Part shown: positions 8,146 to 16,061 of the stretch, one piece after another
Layout of the letters: each line of letters starts with the position of its first letter
How positions within the stretch are numbered: the first letter of the stretch is position 1
Origin: an uncultured Bacteroidales bacterium
GTDB lineage: Bacteria; Bacteroidota; Bacteroidia; Bacteroidales; F082
DNA: 51,071 bases
NCBI GenBank assembly: GCA_900317155.1
Contig: ONFO01000028.1
Location: 1-51,071 of the forward strand
Direction: 5' to 3'
Translations under genes and position numbers: made by a program
The notes under the pieces: model-generated
Database searches by the model: none
What the model saw: the letters and a program-made list of their open reading frames with translations, nothing else
What the model was told of the DNA's origin: nothing

Positions 8146-11100
8146 ATGATAGCATTCATTGATACAGAGGTTGATCCGCAGACGAAGAAAGTGACGGATT
8201 ACGGAGCAGTGAGGGAGGATGGCGCGGTGTTGCACTCTCATTCCAAAGCCGACTTCGATGTCTTTGTGTCGAAGTGCGACACGATTTGTGGACATAATAT
8301 CATCAACCATGACCTGAAGTACACAGCACTGAGGGGCAATCCCACGATTATTGATACGTTGTTTCTATCGCCGCTGTTGTTTCCCAATCTTCCGTATCAC
8401 AATTTAGTGAAAGACGACAAGTTGCAGGTGGATGAGCTGAACAATCCAGCGAACGACTCCATGAAGGCTCGTGACTTGCTGAATGACGAAATCGCTGAAT
8501 GGCACCAGTTATCACATGATAGGCAGGAAATCTACTATCAATTACTGCATCAAACTCGGGAGTTCGAAGGGTTTTTCAAATACGTAGGCTACTCCAAGCC
8601 ATCTTCCTTAATTGGTAGGTTTTTAAGACCTCAGCAGAGTTGTACATCATTGATTCTTAATGAGTTTAATGACAAGATTTGTAGCCATGCAGATTTCGAT
8701 ACATTGCTCATGCATTATCCAATTGAATTGGCCTATTGTTTAGCCGTAATTGGTGCAGACGACATTTTCTCCATCACTCCCGCTTGGGTGACACGCAACT
8801 ATCCGCAGGTGGTGAATGTGATGAACATGTTGCGCAACACATCGTGCGGAGATTGCAGCTATTGCCGCCAACGATTGGATGCCCACAACGGTCTAAAAGA
8901 GTTCTTCGGCTATGACGAGTTTCGCACCTTCGATGGAATACCCATGCAGCAACAAGCCGTGGAATCGGCCATTCGTGGCGAATCATTGCTGACGATTTTC
9001 CCCACCGGTGGAGGAAAGAGCCTCACCTTCCAACTGCCAGCCCTGATGGAAGGAAGGAATATACATGGTCTGACGGTGGTCATCTCGCCACTTCAGTCTT
9101 TGATGAAAGACCAAGTGGATAATCTGGCAGCTCGTGGCATCAGCGAAGCTGTGACCATCAATGGCTTGCTTGACCCCATAGAACGGGCCACGGCAATTCA
9201 ACAGGTGGCAGAAGGTACAGCAAATTTGCTATATATCGCTCCTGAAATGTTGCGAAGCAAGACCATCGAAAAGTTGCTTATCAGTAGGAATGTGGTTCGC
9301 TTTGTGATTGATGAAGCGCACTGCTTCTCGGCTTGGGGTCACGATTTCCGCGTTGACTACTTGTACATCGGCGATTACATTCGCAACTTACAAAACAAGA
9401 AGCAACTGAGCCAGCCTATTGCAGTATCGTGTTTTACGGCCACAGCCAAACAAAAGGTTATCAGCGACATCTGTGATTATTTCAGAGCGAAACTCGGTTT
9501 GGAATTAAAGATATTCGCCGCCAACGCCGAAAGAAAGAACCTGCGTTATTCCGTGCTTCATGCCGACACGCCCGAAGAGAAATACAACCTGCTGCGTTCA
9601 CTGATAATTGGGCATAACTGCCCGACGATTGTTTATGTATCGCGCACAAAAATCACACGGGAATTGGCGCAACATCTGAAAAGCGACGGTATACAAGCAT
9701 TGCCGTTCAACGGAAAGATGGAAGCTGCCGAAAAAGTGGAGAACCAAAATGCTTTTATGAGCGGTGACGCACAGGTGATTGTAGCCACCTCTGCCTTTGG
9801 CATGGGTGTTGATAAGAAAGATGTCGGGCTTGTTGTCCACTATAACATCAGCGACTCGTTGGAGAACTATGTGCAAGAGGCTGGCCGTGCCGGGCGTGAC
9901 CCAGAAATGAAAGCCGAATGCTTTGTGCTTTATGATGATAGCGATTTGGACAAGCACTTCATTCTCCTCAATCAGACCAAACTCAGCATCAGCGAGATCC
10001 AGCAGGTTTGGAAAGCTATCAAAGACCTTACGGCCAAACGAGACCATGTCAGTTGCTCGCCATTGGACATCGCACGTCAGGCTGGATGGGGCGAGGAAAT
10101 CGACGACATTGAGACGCGCGTAAAGGCAGCCATTGCAGCATTAGAGGATGCAGGATTCATACAGCGAGGTAGCAATTCGCCGCATGTTTTTGCAACGGGC
10201 ATAGCCGTAAAGAACATGGATGAAGCCCGTCGCAAGTTGACGCTCTCGCCACTTTTTGACGACCAATCTCGTGAAGAGGCTGCCCGTATCATCAAGTCGC
10301 TCATCAGTGCCCGGGCTACTGCTGAAGGTCGCGGCGCCGAAGCCGAAAGTCGCGTGGATTATTTGGCCGATATCCTTGGATTGAACAAGGCGACAGTGAT
10401 TAGAAACATCAATCTGATGCGTCAGGAAGGCCTATTGGCCGACAGCCGTGACATGCAAGCATGGATATCCAAAAGCACTTCCCAACGCAACCTTGATATC
10501 ATCCTGAAACTTGAGCGTTTCCTTTTGCAACGGTTTGGCGAAGAGGCACAAAGGATGAACTATAAGGAGTTGAACGAAGAGGCTCAGAAAGCAGGTCTTA
10601 CCTACTCCAACATCAAACGACTGAGGATGTTGCTCCATTTCCTTTCATTGAAAGGCTATATCTACCAGCAAGAAGGCTATAGAGACAGTGTGGGTATTCG
10701 ACTTCAGGCCTCTCAAGAGGTCACGATGGCCCGATTTGAACGACGAATGGAGATTTGTCGGTTTATCATAGATGCGCTCAATGTCAGTCGAGACCCCACC
10801 AAAGACAATACGTTGGTGTACTTCTCCGTAGTTGAGCTGCTAAAACAATTCATTGCCAGCCAACGGGAAACGATGTTTGCCGAACACGAGAAGCCCGACA
10901 TTGCCGACATTGAAGAAGCGTTGCTTTATCTCACCAAGACCGAGTTAATGAAGATTGAAGGCGGCTTCATCGTTATCTATAACACCATGCAGATAGGTCG
11001 TATTGCCGACCGTCGCGCTCGTTATGGCAAGGAACAGTATCGTCTGCTGGATGAGTTCTACAAACAGCGCATACGCCAGATTCATATCGTGGGCGAATAT

Positions 11101-12837
11101 GCCAACCTGATGGTTCGCGACTATAATGCCGCACTACGTTTCGTCAACGACTATTTCACCATGGACTTCCGCAAGTTCATCAACCATTATTTCAAGGATG
11201 AGCGGCGTGCGCAGATTGACTTGAATATCACCCCCGCCAAATACGACAAACTCTTTGGAGAGCTCTCCAATCGTCAATGCGAGATTATTGACGACAACCA
11301 GTCGAAATATATCGTGGTGGCCGCAGGACCGGGAAGCGGAAAGACGCGTGTGTTGGTTCACAAGTTGGCATCGTTGCTGCTGTTGGAAGACGTGAAGCAC
11401 GAACAGTTATTGATGCTTACCTTCTCAAGGGCAGCTGCCACTGAGTTCAAGAAACGGCTTATTGATTTGGTGGGCAATGTCGCTCACTATGTAGAAATCA
11501 AGACCTTCCACTCATACAGCTTTGACCTTATTGGCAAACAAGGCAGTCTGGATGAGGCAAAAGATGTGGTGCACCATGCGGCTGAGATGATTGAAAAAGG
11601 CGAAGTGGAACCTTCGAAGATAGCCAAAAGTGTACTCGTCATCGATGAAGCACAAGACATGGGGCAGGATGATTTCCGATTGGTACAAGCCCTGATGCGA
11701 CAAAACGAGGAAATGCGTGTAATTGCGGTGGGCGATGATGACCAAAACATCTATGCTTTCCGTGGCTCTGATTCCAAATATATGCAATCGCTCGTCAGCC
11801 AAAAGGGAGCCAAATTGTACGAAATGACGGACAATTATCGCTCGGCAAAAGCCATAGTCGACTGCGCCAATCGTTTTGTGCAAAGAATCCCTGGCCGCAT
11901 AAAACACGCTACCATCCAGTCGGCAACAGGAGAAGAAGGCAAGGTGATGACATTAAAGTCACTGCAAAATGCAGAAATAAAGGTCCAAGGTGGCACGGCG
12001 ATTCTTACCCGCACCAACGAGGAAACCATGCAAGTCGCCTACGAATTGGAGCAGCGAGGTCTGCATGCAACCATTGCCCAATCCATGGGAGGCTTTCGTT
12101 TTGGCAACCTTGCAGAAGTGCGTTATTTCATTAAACAACTTGGCGAGAATAAGGAAGTAACCATATCCAAAAAAAATTGGCAAGAAGCAAAAAAATGCAC
12201 AATTGAAACTTATGCTTCAAGCACTTGCTTAGGGGTTATGCGGCGTTTCTTTGCTGATTTTGAAGCTATCCACAAGGACTATTATCGCAGCGATTTGCAA
12301 GAGTTTATCTTCGAGTCCAATATAGAGGACTTCATTGCTTCTAATGAAAAATCCGTCTTTGTGAGCACCATCCATAAGGCGAAAGGTCGCGAGTTTGATA
12401 CCGTTTATCTCATGTCTTCGGTTCCTGATGGAAGACAAGTTGAAGATATGCGAGCCTATTATGTTGGACTCACCCGTGCCAAGCGAAACCTCTATCTTAT
12501 AACCAATCCACCTACGGAGTATTCATCGATTTCGATAGCGCTAAACATGCATGACATTTGGCTTGACTACTTCAAAGGGCGTAAAGAAACGGTGCTTTGC
12601 CTCAGAAGTGGCGATAATCTCCAATACAAAGACGACTATTTGTATAATCAACAAGACGTTAGTGTGGCCGCATTGTCTGCTTCAGGGAAAGACAAAATAA
12701 AGGCATGGACCGACAAAGGCTATGAGATAACCAGTGCAAAGGTAAGCTATACTTTGGCATGGAGGCCAAAAGACTCTGAAACGGAATACGCTGTTTGCTT
12801 GGCGAATCTTGTTTTGTCTAAGAAAGAATGCAATTGA
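8146..12837 (+). CDS. Exonuclease-RecQ-UvrD triple-fusion helicase
   Basis: A 1563-residue DNA-processing protein with three enzymatic blocks. Residues ~1-70 look like a DnaQ-type 3'-5' exonuclease start (IAFIDTEVD, then GHNIINHDLKY). A cysteine cluster CGDCSYC lies near 233-239. A RecQ helicase follows: Walker A PTGGGKS ~286-292, DEAHC ~388, AGRAGRD ~578, then winged-helix segments. A UvrD/SF1A helicase ends the protein: GPGSGKT ~1060, DEAQD ~1167, STIHKAKGREFD and VGLTRAKRN ~1440. Known: RecQ unwinds 3'-tailed DNA and UvrD-like motors displace strands or proteins. Inferred: a single-chain repair, recombination or defence enzyme. ATG 8146 is chosen over TTG 8134, which is within the promoter. 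The reading frame is intact throughout. Confidence 0.88.
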   Translation: MIAFIDTEVDPQTKKVTDYGAVREDGAVLHSHSKADFDVFVSKCDTICGHNIINHDLKYTALRGNPTIIDTLFLSPLLFPNLPYHNLVKDDKLQVDELNNPANDSMKARDLLNDEIAEWHQLSHDRQEIYYQLLHQTREFEGFFKYVGYSKPSSLIGRFLRPQQSCTSLILNEFNDKICSHADFDTLLMHYPIELAYCLAVIGADDIFSITPAWVTRNYPQVVNVMNMLRNTSCGDCSYCRQRLDAHNGLKEFFGYDEFRTFDGIPMQQQAVESAIRGESLLTIFPTGGGKSLTFQLPALMEGRNIHGLTVVISPLQSLMKDQVDNLAARGISEAVTINGLLDPIERATAIQQVAEGTANLLYIAPEMLRSKTIEKLLISRNVVRFVIDEAHCFSAWGHDFRVDYLYIGDYIRNLQNKKQLSQPIAVSCFTATAKQKVISDICDYFRAKLGLELKIFAANAERKNLRYSVLHADTPEEKYNLLRSLIIGHNCPTIVYVSRTKITRELAQHLKSDGIQALPFNGKMEAAEKVENQNAFMSGDAQVIVATSAFGMGVDKKDVGLVVHYNISDSLENYVQEAGRAGRDPEMKAECFVLYDDSDLDKHFILLNQTKLSISEIQQVWKAIKDLTAKRDHVSCSPLDIARQAGWGEEIDDIETRVKAAIAALEDAGFIQRGSNSPHVFATGIAVKNMDEARRKLTLSPLFDDQSREEAARIIKSLISARATAEGRGAEAESRVDYLADILGLNKATVIRNINLMRQEGLLADSRDMQAWISKSTSQRNLDIILKLERFLLQRFGEEAQRMNYKELNEEAQKAGLTYSNIKRLRMLLHFLSLKGYIYQQEGYRDSVGIRLQASQEVTMARFERRMEICRFIIDALNVSRDPTKDNTLVYFSVVELLKQFIASQRETMFAEHEKPDIADIEEALLYLTKTELMKIEGGFIVIYNTMQIGRIADRRARYGKEQYRLLDEFYKQRIRQIHIVGEYANLMVRDYNAALRFVNDYFTMDFRKFINHYFKDERRAQIDLNITPAKYDKLFGELSNRQCEIIDDNQSKYIVVAAGPGSGKTRVLVHKLASLLLLEDVKHEQLLMLTFSRAAATEFKKRLIDLVGNVAHYVEIKTFHSYSFDLIGKQGSLDEAKDVVHHAAEMIEKGEVEPSKIAKSVLVIDEAQDMGQDDFRLVQALMRQNEEMRVIAVGDDDQNIYAFRGSDSKYMQSLVSQKGAKLYEMTDNYRSAKAIVDCANRFVQRIPGRIKHATIQSATGEEGKVMTLKSLQNAEIKVQGGTAILTRTNEETMQVAYELEQRGLHATIAQSMGGFRFGNLAEVRYFIKQLGENKEVTISKKNWQEAKKCTIETYASSTCLGVMRRFFADFEAIHKDYYRSDLQEFIFESNIEDFIASNEKSVFVSTIHKAKGREFDTVYLMSSVPDGRQVEDMRAYYVGLTRAKRNLYLITNPPTEYSSISIALNMHDIWLDYFKGRKETVLCLRSGDNLQYKDDYLYNQQDVSVAALSASGKDKIKAWTDKGYEITSAKVSYTLAWRPKDSETEYAVCLANLVLSKKECN

Positions 12838-12871
12838 TGCTCAATTATAAGAACATAATAAACACGACAAT

Positions 12872-13357
12872 ATGGACAACAACCCATCATTTCGCCCCAT
12901 GCGGCGGTTCAAACAACAGATGACTGACGAGGCGTGCATTGCCCTGCTTCAGAAAGCGCCACGCGGCGTGCTTGCCGTGCTGGGCGACAGCGGCTATCCA
13001 TACACCGTGCCGCTCGACTTCGTATATGACAACGGAAAGATCTATTTCCACTGTGCCAAAGAAGGACACAAACTGGACGCCATAAGAGCTTACGACAAGG
13101 TCTCGTTCTGCGTCCTCAGCGAAGGCGTGAAAGAACCCGACAGCTGGTGGTATCACTTCGAGAGTGTGGTTTGTTTCGGTAGGATGCACATCGTGGAAGA
13201 CCCAGTTCGCAAGAACGTACTTTTACGCCTGCTTGGTGCCAAATATTTCCCAGAAAGCTATGACATAGAGGCAGATATGGCACAGGATGCGCCAAATGCC
13301 TTTGTGCTCGAACTGCAAATCGAACACATGAGTGGCAAGCGGGTACGAGAGAAATAG
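12872..13357 (+). CDS. Pyridoxamine 5'-phosphate oxidase-like (Nim-type) flavoprotein
   Basis: A 161-residue split-barrel flavoprotein. It has the Nim-like pattern: MRRFKQQMTDEACIALLQKAPRGVLAVLGDSGYPYTVPLDFVYD near the start, then GKIYFHCAKEGHKLDAI, the signature around the flavin site and the conserved His of this family. Known: relatives include NimA-type nitroimidazole reductases, but most chromosomal homologues have no proven link to drug resistance. It starts 34 bases after the helicase and converges with the nitroreductase, 11 bases between the stops. Inferred: FMN-dependent reduction of a small molecule. Resistance should not be assumed from sequence. Confidence 0.82.
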   Translation: MDNNPSFRPMRRFKQQMTDEACIALLQKAPRGVLAVLGDSGYPYTVPLDFVYDNGKIYFHCAKEGHKLDAIRAYDKVSFCVLSEGVKEPDSWWYHFESVVCFGRMHIVEDPVRKNVLLRLLGAKYFPESYDIEADMAQDAPNAFVLELQIEHMSGKRVREK

Positions 13358-13368
13358 TACAGCGCTGC

Positions 13369-14040
13369 TTACGTCCAGCTGAAATTTTCCTTCCCAGCCC
13401 CAATCTCGAAATGGCACTTGGCGATGCCAAGATCAAGGGCGGCGTAGCCGATGAAGGTGAACTTCGCTTTGGCCTCAACACGGTTGCCTTCATGCAGGAT
13501 GAACTCAAACTTCTGCTGGTTGACGGCCGTAGGTGCCAACAAAGCGGCTTCCATTCCCTTGCGGAACCAATCAGGCATGGCACCTTCAACATGACAGAAA
13601 TGCTCGATGCCCTTCTTTTGCGGATGGGCATTGCCTTGGTTGGCGCCATAACCCAAAGCAATTACGGCCACGAGCGACTCACCGTCAAGCACTTGGTATT
13701 GGTCGGGCTGTTTCTTAAAAGACAAGCCCACCCAGCAGGTGTTCAGGCCGAGGGTCTGCGCCAACAGCACCACTTTCTCGCCATAGTATCCGAGTTTCAC
13801 ATCTTCGCCTTTGGGTCCAACAACAGCAATATAGTTGCCGACCCCTTTGAACCCGCCATATTTCGCCATCCCGCTGGCAAAGGCTTTCGGCTCGTTGGTG
13901 ACCAACTGAAGGTGCAGTTGACCTTCCTCATTACATTCTTCAATCAAGGTCTGCAGCTGTACGACCTTTTCCGATTCGATAGGTTTTTCCATGTATTGCC
14001 TCACCGAGTGGCGGGCAACGATAGCTTCTTGTAGTGTCAT
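13369..14040 (-). CDS. Nitroreductase family protein (TM1586-like)
   Basis: A 223-residue flavin oxidoreductase starting MTLQEAIVARHSVRQY, with the family's ARHSVRQ phosphate-binding motif, GYYGEKVVLLAQTLGLNTCWVG in the middle and a C-terminal repeat half (MPDWFRKGMEAALLAPTAVNQQKF...HFEIGAGKENFSW). This two-half layout matches TM1586-type nitroreductases. The ATG at 14040 is used; longer upstream extensions run back through the promoter. A minus-strand -7 box TATCTTTG (14069-14062) precedes it. It is divergent from the OhrR-type regulator, and the shared region carries that regulator's putative operators. Inferred: FMN-dependent reduction, possibly under redox control. Confidence 0.87.
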   Translation of the reverse strand: MTLQEAIVARHSVRQYMEKPIESEKVVQLQTLIEECNEEGQLHLQLVTNEPKAFASGMAKYGGFKGVGNYIAVVGPKGEDVKLGYYGEKVVLLAQTLGLNTCWVGLSFKKQPDQYQVLDGESLVAVIALGYGANQGNAHPQKKGIEHFCHVEGAMPDWFRKGMEAALLAPTAVNQQKFEFILHEGNRVEAKAKFTFIGYAALDLGIAKCHFEIGAGKENFSWT

Positions 14041-14061
14041 AATGTTTTCATTTACAAGCTG

Positions 14062-14069
14062 CAAAGATA
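14062..14069 (-). promoter_or_regulatory. -7 element of the nitroreductase promoter
   Basis: TATCTTTG on the minus strand, 21 bases before the ATG at 14040. It matches the phylum's TAnnTTTG consensus. The -33 box is unclear in the surrounding A/T run. Confidence 0.55.
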
Positions 14070-14102
14070 CAATTTTTTCTTTTTTCGAAAAAAAAATCAA
14101 AA

Positions 14103-14118
14103 ATATCGCTTGCGATAT
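14103..14118. promoter_or_regulatory. Putative OhrR operator O1 (perfect palindrome)
   Basis: ATATCGCTTGCGATAT is a perfect 7-2-7 inverted repeat covering the -33 region of the regulator's own promoter. It shares the core ATCGnnnnCGATAT with the second site 35 bases away (centre to centre), which supports a specific operator. Confidence 0.6.
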
Positions 14119-14130
14119 AAAAATATTGTG

Positions 14131-14138
14131 TACTTTTG
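14131..14138 (+). promoter_or_regulatory. -7 element of the OhrR-ferritin-GPx promoter
   Basis: TACTTTTG, with TTG 18 bases upstream (14110-14112), between operators O1 and O2. The start of transcription falls within O2. Confidence 0.6.
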
Positions 14139-14139
14139 C

Positions 14140-14151
14140 ATCGTGAACGAT
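14140..14151. promoter_or_regulatory. Putative OhrR operator O2
   Basis: ATCGTGAACGAT is a perfect 5-2-5 inverted repeat immediately after the -7 box, over the expected transcription start. With O1 it brackets the promoter, an arrangement suited to repression by a MarR-family dimer. Confidence 0.55.
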
Positions 14152-14164
14152 ATAAATTTGTGCG

Positions 14165-14620
14165 ATGGAATACGAACAACTCAAATTGGACAATCAACTT
14201 TGCTTCCGTCTTTATACTGCGGCGCGCCTCACGATAGGGGCCTATCATCCTTATCTTGACCCGTTTGGCATCACCTACCCGCAATACCTTGTATTATTAG
14301 TGTTGTGGGAACAGGACAAGCAACCGGTGAACGACATCGCGCACAAGCTGTTTTTGGAGACCAACACCGTCACGCCGCTCTTGCAACGCATGGAGAAAGC
14401 GGGGTTGGTCAAACGCACCAAAGGCAAGGAAGATACCCGCCAGCGCATTGTCTCGTTGACGAAAAAAGGCATCGAAATGCGTGAACAGGCCAAACACATT
14501 CCCGATTGCCTTAGTGACGAAATCATCCAAATAACGGGCGAAGAGGAAGAATTCGTCAGAATGATTCCCTCACTCGACAAACTTATCGAAGGACTTAAAC
14601 GTACAACATACAATAAATAA
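14165..14620 (+). CDS. OhrR-type MarR-family peroxide-sensing repressor
   Basis: A 151-residue winged-helix regulator. The N-terminus LKLDNQLCFRLYTAARL has the single reactive cysteine (Cys13) at the position used by OhrR to sense organic hydroperoxides. PYLDPFGITYPQYLVLLVLWE carries the tyrosines that hydrogen-bond that cysteine in characterised OhrR. The wing and recognition helix follow (LFLETNTVTPLLQRMEKAGLVKR...DTRQRIVSLT). Known: oxidised OhrR releases its operator. Inferred: it represses its own operon, including the glutathione peroxidase, through the palindromes at 14103-14118 and 14140-14151, and perhaps the divergent nitroreductase. The usual partner Ohr is absent from this window. 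Confidence 0.87.
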   Translation: MEYEQLKLDNQLCFRLYTAARLTIGAYHPYLDPFGITYPQYLVLLVLWEQDKQPVNDIAHKLFLETNTVTPLLQRMEKAGLVKRTKGKEDTRQRIVSLTKKGIEMREQAKHIPDCLSDEIIQITGEEEEFVRMIPSLDKLIEGLKRTTYNK

Positions 14621-14639
14621 CAATTAAAATCTTAAAGCT

Positions 14640-15101
14640 ATGACAAAAGAAGAAGCATTAAAAGGATTTGCTCTGTTAGGAGCTGCCTGGTTTGGAAACA
14701 GCAAGCAACATTTCGCCTTCTCGGCTTATGACCGCTTCAACGGTTGGAACAAACTCGCCGACAAGTGGAAAGAGGAAGCCGAAGAAGAATGGGACGAAGC
14801 AGAAGAAGTGCTCAACCGCCTTGTGGAACTCGGTTGCAAGCCCGCCGACCTGCAAGAGGCCATGAAGACCATGGAATTCCCGTTCTATGACGACCCGAAA
14901 CAGCAGATTGAGTCGGATTATCAACCCAAGGCTATTGAGGAAATGAGCAAGTTGGCCGCAGCCTTCGCCGATGACTATATCACTCAGAAACTGATTTATA
15001 AATGGATCGAAGGCGAGAAGGCTCACATGGATTGGGAAAGACAATACCTCAACTACATCGACAAAGTCGGTTATGAGAATTTCCTCATCGAAATGATGTA
15101 A
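14640..15101 (+). CDS. Bacterioferritin-like (ferritin superfamily) protein, variant metal site
   Basis: A 153-residue, mostly helical acidic protein. EEEWDEAEEVLNRLVELG aligns by eye with the DEMRHAEKLIERILFLGG helix of bacterioferritin, and EKAHMDWERQYLNYIDKVGYENFL with its [24 protein letters not shown] end. Seen: the first helix has Glu where bacterioferritin has its E-x-x-H histidine, while the C-terminal His is kept. Inferred: an iron- or metal-binding ferritin-fold protein limiting oxidative damage. It lies between the peroxide sensor (19 bases before) and glutathione peroxidase (5 bases after). The weak resemblance leaves room for another four-helix family. Confidence 0.55.
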   Translation: MTKEEALKGFALLGAAWFGNSKQHFAFSAYDRFNGWNKLADKWKEEAEEEWDEAEEVLNRLVELGCKPADLQEAMKTMEFPFYDDPKQQIESDYQPKAIEEMSKLAAAFADDYITQKLIYKWIEGEKAHMDWERQYLNYIDKVGYENFLIEMM

Positions 15102-15106
15102 TTGTC

Positions 15107-15730
15107 GTGAAGAAAAAGTTTATCGGCATGGCCGTCATGTTGCTTGCGTTCATGACGGTCTATGCACAAAACACTAAAGAAATGGCTACGATTTATGACT
15201 TTAAGGCCCTGAACAACAAGGGCGAAGAAGTGGACATGGCTCAATACAAGGGTAAGGTCCTTATGATTGTCAACACCGCCTCGAAGTGCGGTTTCACTCC
15301 TCAATACGACGGTTTGGAAGCCCTCTACAAGAAATACCAAGACCAAGGGTTGGTCATCCTCGGCTTCCCCTGCGACCAATTCAAACATCAGGAACCCGGC
15401 ACCGATGAGGAAATCGCCGAGTTCTGCCGCCTCAACCATGGCGTCACCTTCCCGCTGATGAAGAAGATCGACGTCTTCGGCGAGAATGCCCACCCGATTT
15501 TCAAGTATCTGACGCAGCAAGTGCCGACCGAAGAAGTTCACGGTCTCAAAGACAAGGCTACAATGAAATTGGTTGACGGCCTGAGCAAATCCGAAGGTCG
15601 TGAAGAAGGTGGTGTGCGCTGGAATTTCACCAAGTTCCTCATCTCGAAGGACGGTAGTCTCATCAAGCGTTTCGCTCCTGTGGCCAAACCCGAGGATATG
15701 GAGGCTGATATTGAAGCTATGCTGAAGTGA
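15107..15730 (+). CDS. Glutathione peroxidase-family thiol peroxidase, exported
   Basis: A 207-residue protein with a signal peptide (ending TVYAQ), so predicted to act outside the cytoplasm. It carries the peroxidase catalytic residues: Cys in NTASKCGFTPQYDGL (~residue 61, cysteine rather than selenocysteine), Gln in GFPCDQF, and Trp-Asn in VRWNFTKFL. Known: cysteine-type family members usually use thioredoxin to reduce peroxides. It begins with GTG 5 bases after the ferritin-like gene and is the last gene of the OhrR operon, consistent with induction by organic peroxide. The exported location is inferred from the signal sequence. Confidence 0.88.
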   Translation: MKKKFIGMAVMLLAFMTVYAQNTKEMATIYDFKALNNKGEEVDMAQYKGKVLMIVNTASKCGFTPQYDGLEALYKKYQDQGLVILGFPCDQFKHQEPGTDEEIAEFCRLNHGVTFPLMKKIDVFGENAHPIFKYLTQQVPTEEVHGLKDKATMKLVDGLSKSEGREEGGVRWNFTKFLISKDGSLIKRFAPVAKPEDMEADIEAMLK

Positions 15731-15732
15731 GT

Positions 15733-15853
15733 TTTGACAATAGGACAATGACTTGTGACAATGACTATGACCGCTTAAACAAAAGAGAAAACTTCATTCC
15801 ATAAGTAAAAGCGGTCATTGTCATAGTCAATGGTCATAGTCAACACATAAACA
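15733..15853. repeat. Imperfect direct and inverted repeats after the peroxidase gene
   Basis: The gap contains several near-copies of GACAATGAC and GTCATAGTCAA. A 9-bp inverted pair (TGACCGCTT 15768-15776, AAGCGGTCA 15809-15817) flanks a 32-base loop. No T run follows, so it is not a standard terminator. Confidence 0.5.
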
Positions 15854-15880
15854 ATCATTTAACACCAAAACAATACTAAA

Positions 15881-16060
15881 ATGGAAGCAAAAGATCAAGT
15901 TCTGCAAGCTATGCGCGAGATTGGCGCACCCGTTAACGCGGGAAAAATCGCTGAAGTCACCGGCCTCGACCGCAAAGTGGTCGACAAGGCCTTCGACGCC
16001 CTGAAGAAGGAAGGCGCTATCGTGTCGCCCGTCCGCTGCAAGTGGGAACCGGCCAAATGA
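15881..16060 (+). CDS. Small winged-helix DNA-binding-like protein (59 residues)
   Basis: A 59-residue reading frame, short enough to be missed by length filters. The sequence DQVLQAMREIGAPVNAGKIA, then VTGLDRKVVDKAFDALKKEG and IVSPVRCKWEPAK, has the helix-turn-helix-wing spacing of small MarR/ArsR-like winged helices with no extra domain. The stop overlaps closely with the start of the radical SAM gene (TGA 16058-16060, GTG 16062), so the two are translationally coupled. Inferred: a partner or regulator of the radical SAM enzyme. It may bind DNA, or the fold may act as a protein-docking module. No specific function is recognised. Confidence 0.75.
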   Translation: MEAKDQVLQAMREIGAPVNAGKIAEVTGLDRKVVDKAFDALKKEGAIVSPVRCKWEPAK

Positions 16061-16061
16061 T

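Noticed and set aside
12872-13357. Nim-like protein considered as a nitroimidazole-resistance gene
   Set aside because: Family similarity alone does not show drug resistance; most chromosomal homologues lack that evidence.
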